Positions 25,407 to 33,256 of a stretch of DNA of 64,000 nt are shown piece by piece (position 1 is the stretch's first letter; each line of letters begins with the position of its first letter). The notes under the pieces were generated by a model. The model was not told where the DNA came from. It ran no database searches and was given only the letters and a program-made list of their open reading frames with translations. Origin of the DNA: a candidate division FCPU426 bacterium (GTDB taxonomy: Bacteria; Oederibacteriota; JAAXVQ01; JAUVAV01); NCBI GenBank assembly GCA_030591525.1, contig JAUVAV010000011.1, positions 1 to 64,000 on the forward strand, in the 5' to 3' direction. The position numbers were made by a program, and so were the translations under genes.

Positions 25407-27422
25407 ATGCGAAAGTACATTACAGTATTAGCCATGCTGGGTGTGATTGCATGGGGAATGCCGGCAGTGGCGCAGCAGGAGATGGAGACAACGCCGGTGG
25501 CGGAACAAACAGCGCCGGTGGCGGAACAAACAGCGCCGGTGGCGGAACAAACAGCGCCGATGGCGGAACAAGCAGCGCCGGCGGCGGAACAAGCAGCGCC
25601 GGCGGCGGATTCCGCCGCTTCGGCAGAGAAAGAAATACCGAGTTTTCATTTAGATAAGATGGTGATCTCAGCCACTAAAACTGAGCACAAACTAGGCGAT
25701 GTGCCAGTGGCAACCGAGATCATAACGCAGGAAGATATTCAGGCCAGAGGCGCAAAAACGGTTCAGGATGCGCTGCGGGGTCTGGCAGGGATAAAGATCA
25801 ACAAATCGTGCGGCAGTTGGGGAGATAAAGGCAAAATAGAAATCCACGGCATGGACGCAAGTCAGACGCTTATTCTCGTGGACGGACAGAGAGCCGTTGG
25901 CGGGCATGCCAACGCTGTTGACCTTAACCAAATACCCGTGGAAATGATAGAAAGAATAGAGATTGTCAAAGGGCCCGGTTCCGCGCTTTATGGCAGCGAT
26001 GCCATGGCCGGGGTGGTAAATATCATTACCAAATCAGCTCCGGATAAACCACGAATTTCAGTAGGAACATCCCTGGGCAGCCGGCAAACCCAAATCTATG
26101 AAGCCGGCGGCGGGATAAAGGCCGGAGATTTCGGCATCGGTGATTTCGGTGTGGACGTGAATTATACGCAACGACAATCAGACGGTATTAACGCAGAAAC
26201 AGACAGGTACATCGAGGACATGGTACAGGGGACTGTGCAATATTCATTTATGCCCCAAGCGAAATTGGCTGTCAAACCGTTTTACTCAAAAAACAAGATG
26301 GATTATGAAGGCCGCAATCAGGAGCGCCTGGGTCTGAATGCACTGTTTGATTGGTCTCCGGATAAATATTCCAAATTGAATTTCCGGGGCGGCTGGTTTA
26401 ATTATCAGCATTATACTGAAGATAAAAGTACCGATTACACCGGCAATGATTATGATGCTGAAATCAATTACAACCATACTCTGTTTGAACACTACACGCT
26501 TACCGGCGGATACTCGTATTACAGCAAAAAACTAGACGATCCCGGCAAAGCTTATTCAGCGGATCAGATCCTGCATAGCGGACTGTTGCAGGCGGAATTG
26601 AATTTTGCTCCAGTGACAGCTGTTTTGGGAGCCAGGCTTGACAATCATGATCTTTGGGGAGCAGAAATTAATCCCAAAGGCAGCTTAATGTACAAGGTCA
26701 TAGATGGTCAGGAAGCTTTGAGATTGAGAGCGTCGGTGGGAACCGCGTTTCGCGCTCCCAGTCTGGTCAAATTGTACGCTGATGGCTGGCGGATGGGACC
26801 TTGGGTAGTCAGGGCGAATCCTGATCTTAAGCCTGAGAAATCCATCGGTTATCAGGCAGGCGCGGAATACAATATGTCCACTTTGCTGCTGGCCAAAGTG
26901 GTGTACTTTTGCAATGAAATCAAGGATTTGATTAATTACCAAACGGATGTTGAAGTAATTCCGCAGCCATTCGGGCCTCCGATAATGAGAATGTATATGG
27001 ACTGGGACAATGTCAGTGAAGCTATGACGAGAGGTATCGAATACAGCCTGGCCGGTCACCCGATGGATAAGCTGTACCTCAAGTTAGGATACACTTTTAT
27101 GTGGACCGAGGATAAAGAAACCGGAAAAGAATTGACCTACAAGCCTCAACATAAGCTGGATTTTAGCGCCAGTTACCGCATTCCCTTTATTGATGTGCTG
27201 CTGGTGGCTGAAGCGGAATATGTCGGCAAACGTTTTGCGGACGAGGCCAATGAAGACCCGCTGGGTGCGTACACTCTGTTGAATTTAGCCTTGTCCCGTA
27301 GTTTGCTTGACAATGCTGATGTGTTTGTCCGGGCGGATAATCTTACCGGCGAGAAAGATATCGCGGACGAATATGATATTGACGGCACCGTAGTGCTCGC
27401 TGGTTTGAAAGTGAAGTTCTAA
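25407..27422 (+). CDS. TonB-dependent outer-membrane receptor, haem/cobalamin-receptor-like (receptor 2)
   Basis: 671 residues. Signal peptide (1-22), a tandem heptapeptide linker (about 30-68), the TonB box region HLDKMVISATKTE, a plug (GDVPVATEIITQEDIQARG, DASQTLILVDGQRA, IERIEIVKGPGSALYGSDAM) and a barrel ending in LKVKF. The barrel keeps the FRAP...NPDL pair (GTAFRAPSLVKLY, VRANPDLKPEKS) characteristic of haem and haemoglobin receptors such as HmuR, though similar boxes exist in cobalamin receptors. Strong AGGAGG ribosome site. Directly downstream of the chelatase cassette, so it is probably the haem or tetrapyrrole entry port. No clear promoter of its own was found. Confidence 0.92.
   Translation: MRKYITVLAMLGVIAWGMPAVAQQEMETTPVAEQTAPVAEQTAPVAEQTAPMAEQAAPAAEQAAPAADSAASAEKEIPSFHLDKMVISATKTEHKLGDVPVATEIITQEDIQARGAKTVQDALRGLAGIKINKSCGSWGDKGKIEIHGMDASQTLILVDGQRAVGGHANAVDLNQIPVEMIERIEIVKGPGSALYGSDAMAGVVNIITKSAPDKPRISVGTSLGSRQTQIYEAGGGIKAGDFGIGDFGVDVNYTQRQSDGINAETDRYIEDMVQGTVQYSFMPQAKLAVKPFYSKNKMDYEGRNQERLGLNALFDWSPDKYSKLNFRGGWFNYQHYTEDKSTDYTGNDYDAEINYNHTLFEHYTLTGGYSYYSKKLDDPGKAYSADQILHSGLLQAELNFAPVTAVLGARLDNHDLWGAEINPKGSLMYKVIDGQEALRLRASVGTAFRAPSLVKLYADGWRMGPWVVRANPDLKPEKSIGYQAGAEYNMSTLLLAKVVYFCNEIKDLINYQTDVEVIPQPFGPPIMRMYMDWDNVSEAMTRGIEYSLAGHPMDKLYLKLGYTFMWTEDKETGKELTYKPQHKLDFSASYRIPFIDVLLVAEAEYVGKRFADEANEDPLGAYTLLNLALSRSLLDNADVFVRADNLTGEKDIADEYDIDGTVVLAGLKVKF
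25491..25609. repeat. 21-bp tandem repeat (about 5.5 copies) coding for PVAEQTA-type heptapeptides
   Basis: Unit GCGCCGGTGGCGGAACAAAC plus one base; the first three copies are almost identical, the last ones change to PMAEQAA and PAAEQAA. Because the unit is a multiple of three, copy-number change would keep the reading frame. It codes for the flexible stretch between signal peptide and TonB box of receptor 2. Confidence 0.92.
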
Positions 27423-27433
27423 CCGATAGTTAT

Positions 27434-27461
27434 GTAGGGGCGATTCGCGAATCGCCCCTAC
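27434..27461. repeat. 28-bp perfect palindrome, core GATTCGCGAATC
   Basis: Located 11 bp after the stop of receptor 2 and 5 bp before the ribosome site GGAGGTGA of the next small gene. As RNA it would form a stem just upstream of that site. Confidence 0.9.
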
Positions 27462-27476
27462 TATCCGGAGGTGAGT

Positions 27477-27710
27477 ATGGAAATAATTAAAATTGTCGAT
27501 TCGCAAAGGAATGTATGTTTTTTGAAATTGCCTGAGGCCTGGCTCAGGCGGCCAAAACCCACTGATTTCCGTTTTCTGGATATTGAAAAGCGCGAATTCA
27601 TAAGTAAGAAGGTCTGCGGATCGCTGCTGGAAGTTATGGCGCAACGCCATAACGCCTTGTGCGGCCTGGGCCACAAATGCCCGCGCATGCTGGGGTTTAA
27701 TTTGAATTGA
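27477..27710 (+). CDS. Small cysteine-containing protein, unknown
   Basis: 77 residues starting MEIIKIVDSQRNVCFLKLP; not recognised. It has four cysteines, the last two in the C-terminal segment RHNALCGLGHKCPRM, where Cys and His are spaced in a way that could bind a metal or haem, but no known motif matches. A GTG at 27471 is in frame but overlaps the GGAGGTGA site, so ATG 27477 is preferred. It lies between receptor 2 and the truncated TPR copy and may belong to the same locus. No signal peptide is seen, so it is probably cytoplasmic. Confidence 0.6.
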   Translation: MEIIKIVDSQRNVCFLKLPEAWLRRPKPTDFRFLDIEKREFISKKVCGSLLEVMAQRHNALCGLGHKCPRMLGFNLN

Positions 27711-27760
27711 AGGCCATAAAGGGGATGATATAGAGTTCAACCTGAGGGAGGATGAGGAAA

Positions 27761-27934
27761 ATGAATATTGACGGCGATATTGATGAGGCAGCGCTTAAAA
27801 AAACGCAGGCCCGGGTAGAGGTGGAACGGGGGAATTATCAACGGGCCATTGAACATCTGGAAGAGGCCCAGTATCTGCAGCCCCAGCCGCACGTGGCCAA
27901 ATATCTTGAGCAGGTCAGGAGAATGGTTAAATAA
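27761..27934 (+). pseudogene. Truncated duplicate of the TPR protein C-terminus
   Basis: From 27808 the DNA matches the last 126 bases of the TPR gene at 17398-18720 with only a few changes, including the shared GNYQRAIEHLEEAQYLQPQP. Upstream of that the similarity fades. A start at 27761 would give 57 residues, of which about 42 are the copied part: one TPR unit and the terminal helix. GAGGAAA precedes the start, so it could still be translated. It is most simply a remnant of a duplicated receptor-motor locus or a gene-conversion tract; a working single-repeat protein is less likely. Confidence 0.8.
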
Positions 27935-27975
27935 AAAAAAACCGCCGGGCCCCGGGCTTTGCCCGGGTTTGGGGA
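27931..27975. terminator. Possible terminator hairpin after the receptor 2 block
   Basis: CCCGGGC (27951-27957), loop TTT, GCCCGGG (27961-27967), with an A-run before it and TTTGGGG after it. The tail is poor for plus-strand termination; the A-run would give a T-tract on the minus strand. Weak call. Confidence 0.35.
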
Positions 27976-28066
27976 CAGGTAGCATTGCTTATATTCATGT
28001 TGATTTCCGGTTGTTTTTTAAATATAGTCTCTTTAAAATGGATGAAGTAATAAAAAGCGGTGCATA

Positions 28067-28714
28067 GTGAAGATGAAATTTAAACATTTTATTACAAAAT
28101 TGCTTGATCTTGGTGCCGGGTTTTATGATCCTCTTATAGGATTGACTCTGGCGGAGAAGGAATTCAGAGAAAAGCTTCTGGAATTGGCGCATTTAAAAGG
28201 CAATGAAAAAGTTCTTGATATAGCGTGTGGAACCGGCACTTTTGCTCTGATGATCGCTGAAGCCCTGGACAGAGGTTATGTCTTTGCCATAGATATATCC
28301 ACTAGAATGGTGGAAACAGCTAAAAAGAAAGCAGAACAAAATAACTTTAAAATAGACTATAAGGTGGGAAGTTCCCTGGAGTTGCCATATAACAGCAATG
28401 AGTTCGATCTAGTATTTACCAGCTTGATGTTTCATCATTTGGATTATGGAGAAAAAGCCCGGACTTTGTGCGAAATTTATCGGGTGCTTAAACCAGACGG
28501 GATGTATCTTTCGGTAGAATTTGGAGAATTTCCAACAGATGTTTTTCATCGCGCGATTCTCGGATTAACGCGATCATCCGGTACTCTGCATGGAATATAT
28601 CCATGCCGCTTAATGGAAGCTGCAGGATTTTATATTGATGGCGAGATGGAAGGGCCGGCGCTTGCCGGACACCATAAGACAAAATACCGGGTACTAAGGA
28701 AAAGACTTATTTAA
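28067..28714 (+). CDS. Class I SAM-dependent methyltransferase (UbiE-like)
   Basis: 215 residues. Motif I is VLDIACGTGTFALMIAEAL with the Gly-rich SAM loop; motif II acid in FAIDISTRMV; motif IV region FDLVFTSLMFHHL; post-IV EIYRVLKPDGMYL. This is the Methyltransf_11/25 fold of ubiquinone/menaquinone-type and many small-molecule methylases. A short N-terminal helix precedes the fold. Start GTG 28067 follows a weak AGCGGTG; ATG 28073 is also possible. It lies between the receptor 2 block and zupT, so it may act on the imported compound, but nothing in the sequence shows the substrate. Confidence 0.85.
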   Translation: MKMKFKHFITKLLDLGAGFYDPLIGLTLAEKEFREKLLELAHLKGNEKVLDIACGTGTFALMIAEALDRGYVFAIDISTRMVETAKKKAEQNNFKIDYKVGSSLELPYNSNEFDLVFTSLMFHHLDYGEKARTLCEIYRVLKPDGMYLSVEFGEFPTDVFHRAILGLTRSSGTLHGIYPCRLMEAAGFYIDGEMEGPALAGHHKTKYRVLRKRLI

Positions 28715-28797
28715 GGAGATACTCATTTATGACGGTTTTTTACAAGCGGTCAAGGTAAATTGAAGCCTCCAGAAGCATTACCGGGAAAAGGTGTAAT

Positions 28798-29556
28798 ATG
28801 GAAAAAATAGATTTATTGTTTGCATTTGCCCTAACCACTGCGGCCGGGCTCTGTACCGGCATAGGCAGCGCCATTGCCTTTTTCATCCGGAAGCCAAAAT
28901 ACTCCTATTTAGCGGTTTTATTGGGTTTTTCCGCGGGGGTAATGATATATATTTCTTTTGCAGAACTGCTCAGGGAAGCGATTGATAAAATCGGTTTTTC
29001 CACGGCTAATGTCTACTTTTTCATCGGATTTATCTTCATAGCGATAATCGATATATCAATTCCGCACAGCTATATTGCTGAGAAAGCAGCGAAAGACAAG
29101 AATAATCTAAAGCGAGCCGGGCTTTTTTTAGCCCTGGGAATCGGGATTCATAATTTGCCGGAAGGGTTAGCTACTTTTGTCAGCGCATCTACAGGAGATA
29201 TGAGATTAAGTCTGTCGATTGCCGCTGCTATTGCCATCCATAATATTCCCGAGGGTATCTCTGTCTCAGCGCCAATTTTTTATGCTACCAGAAGCCGTAA
29301 AAAGGCGTTTTTATACTCATTCGCATCCGGCCTGGCAGAGCCGGTAGGCGCATTAATTGGATATGTTTTGCTTCTGCCTTTTATATCCCGGGAACTTATT
29401 ATGGGTCTTTTGGCTTTTGTGGCAGGTATTATGGTCTATATCAGCCTTGATGAGCTGCTGCCCCTTGCTCACAAATATGGGAAGGAGCATCATGTATTGA
29501 TGGGACTGGCATTAGGAATGGCGGTTATGGCTTTTAGTCTCTGGATGCTTCGCTGA
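28798..29556 (+). CDS. zupT: ZIP-family divalent metal transporter (ZupT-like)
   Basis: 252 residues, eight predicted membrane helices. The two metal-binding helices carry HNLPEGLATFVSA and HNIPEGISVSAP, the paired HNxPEG motifs of ZupT; GLAEPVGALIGY and LDELLPLAHKYG follow as in the bacterial ZupT group. ZupT moves Zn(II) and also Fe(II), Mn(II) and Co(II) into the cytoplasm. AAAAGGTG lies before the start. It closes the metal-uptake block and may complement FeoB. Confidence 0.92.
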   Translation: MEKIDLLFAFALTTAAGLCTGIGSAIAFFIRKPKYSYLAVLLGFSAGVMIYISFAELLREAIDKIGFSTANVYFFIGFIFIAIIDISIPHSYIAEKAAKDKNNLKRAGLFLALGIGIHNLPEGLATFVSASTGDMRLSLSIAAAIAIHNIPEGISVSAPIFYATRSRKKAFLYSFASGLAEPVGALIGYVLLLPFISRELIMGLLAFVAGIMVYISLDELLPLAHKYGKEHHVLMGLALGMAVMAFSLWMLR

Positions 29557-29571
29557 TTATTTGAAAAAAAT

Positions 29572-29693
29572 GATATAGGGTACCCCACCTTAGACGGTCA
29601 CTTACACTACATCAGTAACCGGTTACCCCGTCTCTACCCTTACCCTGGCGTCAACCGCAGCTGGTGAGTTGGTGAGCGGGTAATGCCTATATC
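29572..29693. other. Structured non-coding stretch between convergent genes
   Basis: GATATAGG (29572-29579) pairs with CCTATATC (29686-29693), and a perfect palindrome GTAACCGGTTAC lies inside. No reading frame or known RNA family was recognised. It could be a bidirectional termination region for zupT and the DUF3078 gene, or a mobile-element remnant. Confidence 0.4.
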
Positions 29694-29708
29694 CTGGAGT
29701 TCTTCATC

Positions 29709-30698
29709 TCATTCCACAAAAGTATAAATCAAGCCCAAGGTCAGGGTTTTCTTGATTTGGCGGAGGGGCGAGATGTCTTTATCATAGAACCACTGGATAT
29801 TAAAAGCCACGTTGAGGTATTTCGATATGCTGGCGGTAAAGAGATTATCCCAGCGCACATCGATTTGATCCGAGGCTTTTAAATTGGAGAAAATTTCCAG
29901 TTTGGAAGTGAAGGCCAGTATATCCGAGAATTTCAGACTCAAGTCAGTTACGGACTCCAGCCCGTACTCATGCTTGATTTTCTCGATTTCCCGGGTGTCA
30001 GGATTATCGGCATAGGGATGCGGAAATTGATTGGTGATGGTTTGCTTGGCGGCAAAACCGAGGCGGGTTTTAAAGAATCCGTCCCGGGCATATCCCACGC
30101 CTAAACTTTCGGTGCAGTAGCCGGGATCCATGAAATTCGAGATTGCGAGCTTGGCATCATTCGTGTATTCATATCCGGTGGTGAACTGAGTCTCGCCCTT
30201 TACAGCCAGAAAAGGGCTGATTGCGATTTTTAGTTTGTAATTGAACACGCTCTCCAGCTTGATCTCATCCACAGATTTTTTCAGTTCTTCGGCGCCGGCC
30301 CTGATTTGGCCGAAGGCCAATTTTCCGGTGTTGGACCAGTTATACTTTTCCTGATCATTGATATAGTTTCCCAGGAGGGTGACCTGCCAGGAAAGCGAAT
30401 CCTCCCCGCCTTGCGACCAGTTGTCAAAGGAGTTCTGGGCCAGGTTTAGCCGGCCGATTATCTCCGGTTTCCAGCCGTAATTAGAGTTGGCGGATTCTTT
30501 GGCAGTCAAAACATCGGTGGTTGATGCCTGGGGTTCGGCGGGCGTTGGGGGAGCGGATGTTTCTGCGGCCGCGCTTTCCGGAGTTGTCTGGACAGCCGGC
30601 GTATCCACGGGAGCGATTTCCTGTACGGTTTGAGCCCATCCGGAGGATGAAGTAGACATTAGCAAAAAGAAGAGTATTGAAAGGAATATGTTTTTCAT
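29709..30698 (-). CDS. DUF3078 family outer-membrane beta-barrel protein
   Basis: 329 residues. Signal peptide (about 1-23, ending GWAQ), a Thr/Ala/Pro-rich linker to about residue 70, then a barrel-like domain of alternating beta strands with the family hallmark LAQNSFDNWSQGGEDSLSW. Many aromatic-ended strands continue to the C-terminus (LTLGLIYTFVE). DUF3078 proteins are outer-membrane proteins of unknown function, mainly known from Bacteroidota. The gene is alone on the minus strand, converging with zupT. A 28-bp palindrome (30759) lies in its upstream region. Confidence 0.8.
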   Translation of the reverse strand: MKNIFLSILFFLLMSTSSSGWAQTVQEIAPVDTPAVQTTPESAAAETSAPPTPAEPQASTTDVLTAKESANSNYGWKPEIIGRLNLAQNSFDNWSQGGEDSLSWQVTLLGNYINDQEKYNWSNTGKLAFGQIRAGAEELKKSVDEIKLESVFNYKLKIAISPFLAVKGETQFTTGYEYTNDAKLAISNFMDPGYCTESLGVGYARDGFFKTRLGFAAKQTITNQFPHPYADNPDTREIEKIKHEYGLESVTDLSLKFSDILAFTSKLEIFSNLKASDQIDVRWDNLFTASISKYLNVAFNIQWFYDKDISPLRQIKKTLTLGLIYTFVE

Positions 30699-30758
30699 TA
30701 TAGAGTCTCCTTGTTTTTTGAAATATCTTAACCGTTTGTTATGGCGAATTCCGAAGTT

Positions 30759-30786
30759 GTAGGGGCGTTTAATTAAACGCCCCTAC
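30759..30786. repeat. 28-bp perfect palindrome, core GTTTAATTAAAC (second copy)
   Basis: Same core as 7856-7883. Flank GTTATGGC also precedes a broken half copy near 34205. The 315-bp gap 30699-31013 otherwise shows only AT-rich DNA and the AAAGG site of the next gene. Confidence 0.9.
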
Positions 30787-31013
30787 ATTCCCTGGGTGGC
30801 AAATCCCGGCTTGCTGGAGGTTGAAAAAATCACGAAATATTCAAGTGCGGGAAAACAAATAATTGTATGTTTAGCATAAAAACATGGCAGGGTCAATTAC
30901 ATATTTTTATTTACCGCTCTTTAATTTATTGATACTATTAGCCTTTAGGCTTTTGCCCACACTAAAAGTGGTAATCGAAAAAGGACTGAATCTATTTTGA
31001 GAAAGGCCGGATA

Positions 31014-32333
31014 ATGGATAAACCAACTGAATTTCGGGTTTACGCCAGCAGTTATAATCCTAAAGTAATGGTTTTACGTATCCAGGGATTTATTGACGTA
31101 AACGCGGCTCCGGATTTTGTGCGGGAGCTGGAAAAGCTGCTGAAAACCGGACATTTTCGTATTCTGGTCGATATGGCCGAGGTTACCTATATAAGTTCGG
31201 CCGGAATTGGAGTTTTTGTGGGGATGCTGGAAGCGGCCCGTTCCGGAGAAGAAGGAGACATTAAAGTCTGCCGGGCGGCCCCCAAGTTGATGAAGGTTTT
31301 TGAGGCCATTGGATTAAAATATATGATGGATTTCCTGGCGAAGGAGTCCGAAGTGGAATTTTGGGGCAAACCGCCCAAGATAATGGAACGGCTGGATAAT
31401 TTCCATATTTCCTTGGTTGACAACGAGGTGTTTTGCGGACAAGAATTCGTCCTCCGGGTGGAGGCCCGGGATGCCGACCGGAATATTATCTGGAATTATC
31501 GCGGCGAACCACGGTTAATCGTGAACAGCGGCCTGGTATTGCCTCGCAAACTGGCAGGTTTCCAGGCGGGTGTTTGGGAAGGCAAGGTCGTAGTCACGGA
31601 TTCCGGAATGTTAACCCTGATTCTGGTGGATGAACAGACTGAAAGTCGTTTGGATATTCTCGTAAAGGAGAAACCTCATAAAGCGAAATTTCCTTGTGCG
31701 ATTACCTGCCGCTGTTGCGGTCAGGTGGCGCAGGTGAGGGGAATGGATATATACCGCTGCCGGCATTGCAACGAGATAGTATATGTCGATGCCTGGGCGC
31801 ATCTTCTGACGCTTAAGTCCGGAAGCCGGGCCCGGCGGATCAAGTCCCGCTATAAGGGTATGGAGTTGAAAATCAACGGGGATGTTAATTACCTGAATGC
31901 CATCCGGAGATTTATTAATAGTTTATGTGAACAGGAGAACCTGGACGAACTTACGACCAATGCGGTGATACTCACTACCGAAGAAGCGCTGCTTAATATT
32001 ATCGAGCATGGGAATAATTTTGATCCCCGCCAGATGCTGAAAATAAAGCTGAGTTTCCAGAAAAAGCAATTAACCGTACAAATCCGCGACTACGGAGATC
32101 CGCATGATGTCACCCAACATCAAAGCGTATCCATCAAGTCCTGTATCCGGAAAGGCATGAAAGGCGGAGTGGGCGGCGTGTTGATAAACAAGCTAATGGA
32201 CCGGGTTACCTATCGGAGCTATGAAAATTATAATCAACTTAACCTGGTTAAACGCTATCCCGTGGCCCCCGGGCGGCGCCGGAAAAGCGGCTCCTCTGCG
32301 GAACCGGCAGTGACATCTTTCCAGTCGGCGTAA
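31014..32333 (+). CDS. STAS - Ig-like/zinc-ribbon - HATPase fusion (anti-anti-sigma plus anti-sigma kinase type)
   Basis: 439 residues, no membrane segment. Residues 1-120 are a STAS domain; VTYISSAGIGVFVGML carries the serine that is the usual phosphorylation site. Residues 125-220 look like a beta-sandwich. Residues about 225-260 hold a zinc ribbon, CRCC and CRHC. Residues 280-420 form an RsbW/SpoIIAB-like HATPase: ELTTNAVILTTEEALLNIIEHG (N box), IRDYGDPHD (G1) and KGGVGGVLINKLMDRV (G2 and lid). In stress-response switches the STAS protein and the kinase are normally separate partners; here they are joined. It may be a self-contained partner switch or an adaptor. Target unknown. The next gene begins 5 bp downstream but seems unrelated. 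Confidence 0.82.
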   Translation: MDKPTEFRVYASSYNPKVMVLRIQGFIDVNAAPDFVRELEKLLKTGHFRILVDMAEVTYISSAGIGVFVGMLEAARSGEEGDIKVCRAAPKLMKVFEAIGLKYMMDFLAKESEVEFWGKPPKIMERLDNFHISLVDNEVFCGQEFVLRVEARDADRNIIWNYRGEPRLIVNSGLVLPRKLAGFQAGVWEGKVVVTDSGMLTLILVDEQTESRLDILVKEKPHKAKFPCAITCRCCGQVAQVRGMDIYRCRHCNEIVYVDAWAHLLTLKSGSRARRIKSRYKGMELKINGDVNYLNAIRRFINSLCEQENLDELTTNAVILTTEEALLNIIEHGNNFDPRQMLKIKLSFQKKQLTVQIRDYGDPHDVTQHQSVSIKSCIRKGMKGGVGGVLINKLMDRVTYRSYENYNQLNLVKRYPVAPGRRRKSGSSAEPAVTSFQSA

Positions 32334-32337
32334 TAGT

Positions 32338-32964
32338 ATGCCCAGATTCAGCCGATGGCCGGCAGGGATTTTTACAGCGGCGGGGATAATATTTCCGGTT
32401 TTGCTGGGTCTGCCTGTCAGCGGTTTAACCCATCCCCATCTCTTTGTGGATTACGAGCTTTTTTTTGTTTTTAATGATAAGGGGCTGACCGGCATAAAAG
32501 AAAGATGGACTTTTGACGAGATGTTCAGCACCATGGTCAGGGAAGAATACGACCGGGACCGTAATAAGATCTTCGATTCCACGGAGATACTGGAGATTGA
32601 ACGAACCGCTTTTTCAAATTTGGAGAATTTCGACTATTTTACCTTTATCCGGATAGGCCGGGAGGAATTAACCGTTAAAGGGGTAGGGGAGTTTACGGCC
32701 GACATCCATGAGGAAAGGGTAAGATATACTTTTTTTGTTCCTTGCCCGGTGCCCGCCACGGAGCATTTTAAAAGCCTGCAAGTTTCGATTTTCGACAAGT
32801 CCTATTATACGGCCCTGCAAATGGCGGATGATAAGCTGATTTTACAGGGCGCGGAACCGTATTATTCCGTGGAAACCAAGATTAAGCGGGCGAAGGAATT
32901 TATTTGCTATGAGGAAGATGGATTTCCCGAGACCGTGGTAATCCGATTTAAGCGCCGGCCATGA
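32338..32964 (+). CDS. DUF1007 family periplasmic protein (partner of NicO transporter)
   Basis: 208 residues. Signal peptide (about 1-33), then the DUF1007 start LTHPHLFVDYELFFVFND, whose HPH at the mature N-terminus is a likely metal ligand. KERWTFDEMFS and DYFTFIRI follow the family pattern. DUF1007 genes regularly accompany NicO/RcnA-type nickel/cobalt transporters, and one follows at 33257, which supports a role as periplasmic metal-binding helper. It starts 5 bp after the STAS-fusion stop without a clear ribosome site. Confidence 0.82.
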   Translation: MPRFSRWPAGIFTAAGIIFPVLLGLPVSGLTHPHLFVDYELFFVFNDKGLTGIKERWTFDEMFSTMVREEYDRDRNKIFDSTEILEIERTAFSNLENFDYFTFIRIGREELTVKGVGEFTADIHEERVRYTFFVPCPVPATEHFKSLQVSIFDKSYYTALQMADDKLILQGAEPYYSVETKIKRAKEFICYEEDGFPETVVIRFKRRP

Positions 32965-32967
32965 GAT

Positions 32968-33008
32968 GTAACCTGTCAGTCATAGTACCAACATGACTGA
33001 CAGGTTAC
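32968..33008. repeat. Perfect 16-bp inverted repeat, REP-like hairpin
   Basis: GTAACCTGTCAGTCAT pairs with ATGACTGACAGGTTAC around a 9-base loop, 4 bp after the DUF1007 stop. No T-tract follows, so it is not a standard terminator. Confidence 0.8.
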
Positions 33009-33086
33009 GAAGCATTTGAACCTTGAACATAGATAATAATATTCAAATGCGATCAATTTTCGGTTTTCTATTCTCAACGCTTGATT

Positions 33087-33235
33087 CCAGGAGTTTGAGT
33101 ATTTAGTCTGATTTTTTTAATTCCTGAGCAATAGAGCAATAGAAAATAGACCGCAATTGAGTTTTTCTATTGCTCTATTCTCAATTGCTCTGGAGTTTGA
33201 GCAATTAATCTATGACTAATTGCTCAAACTCCTAG
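33087..33235. repeat. 149-bp dispersed hairpin element, CTAGGAG family (copy 1)
   Basis: Starts CCAGGAG and ends CTCCTAG. Internal blocks GAGCAATAG, AAATAGACCGCAATTGAG and TTGAGCAATTA are shared, in reverse orientation, with 40452-40608. It fills the gap between the DUF1007 and NicO genes. Confidence 0.85.
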
Positions 33236-33256
33236 TACCGTAAGTGAAAGGCTGCC

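Noticed and set aside
25447-25657. Additional reading frames on both strands through the tandem repeat
   Set aside because: They exist only because the 21-bp unit keeps all frames open; the encoded Arg/Gly-rich strings have no start signals.
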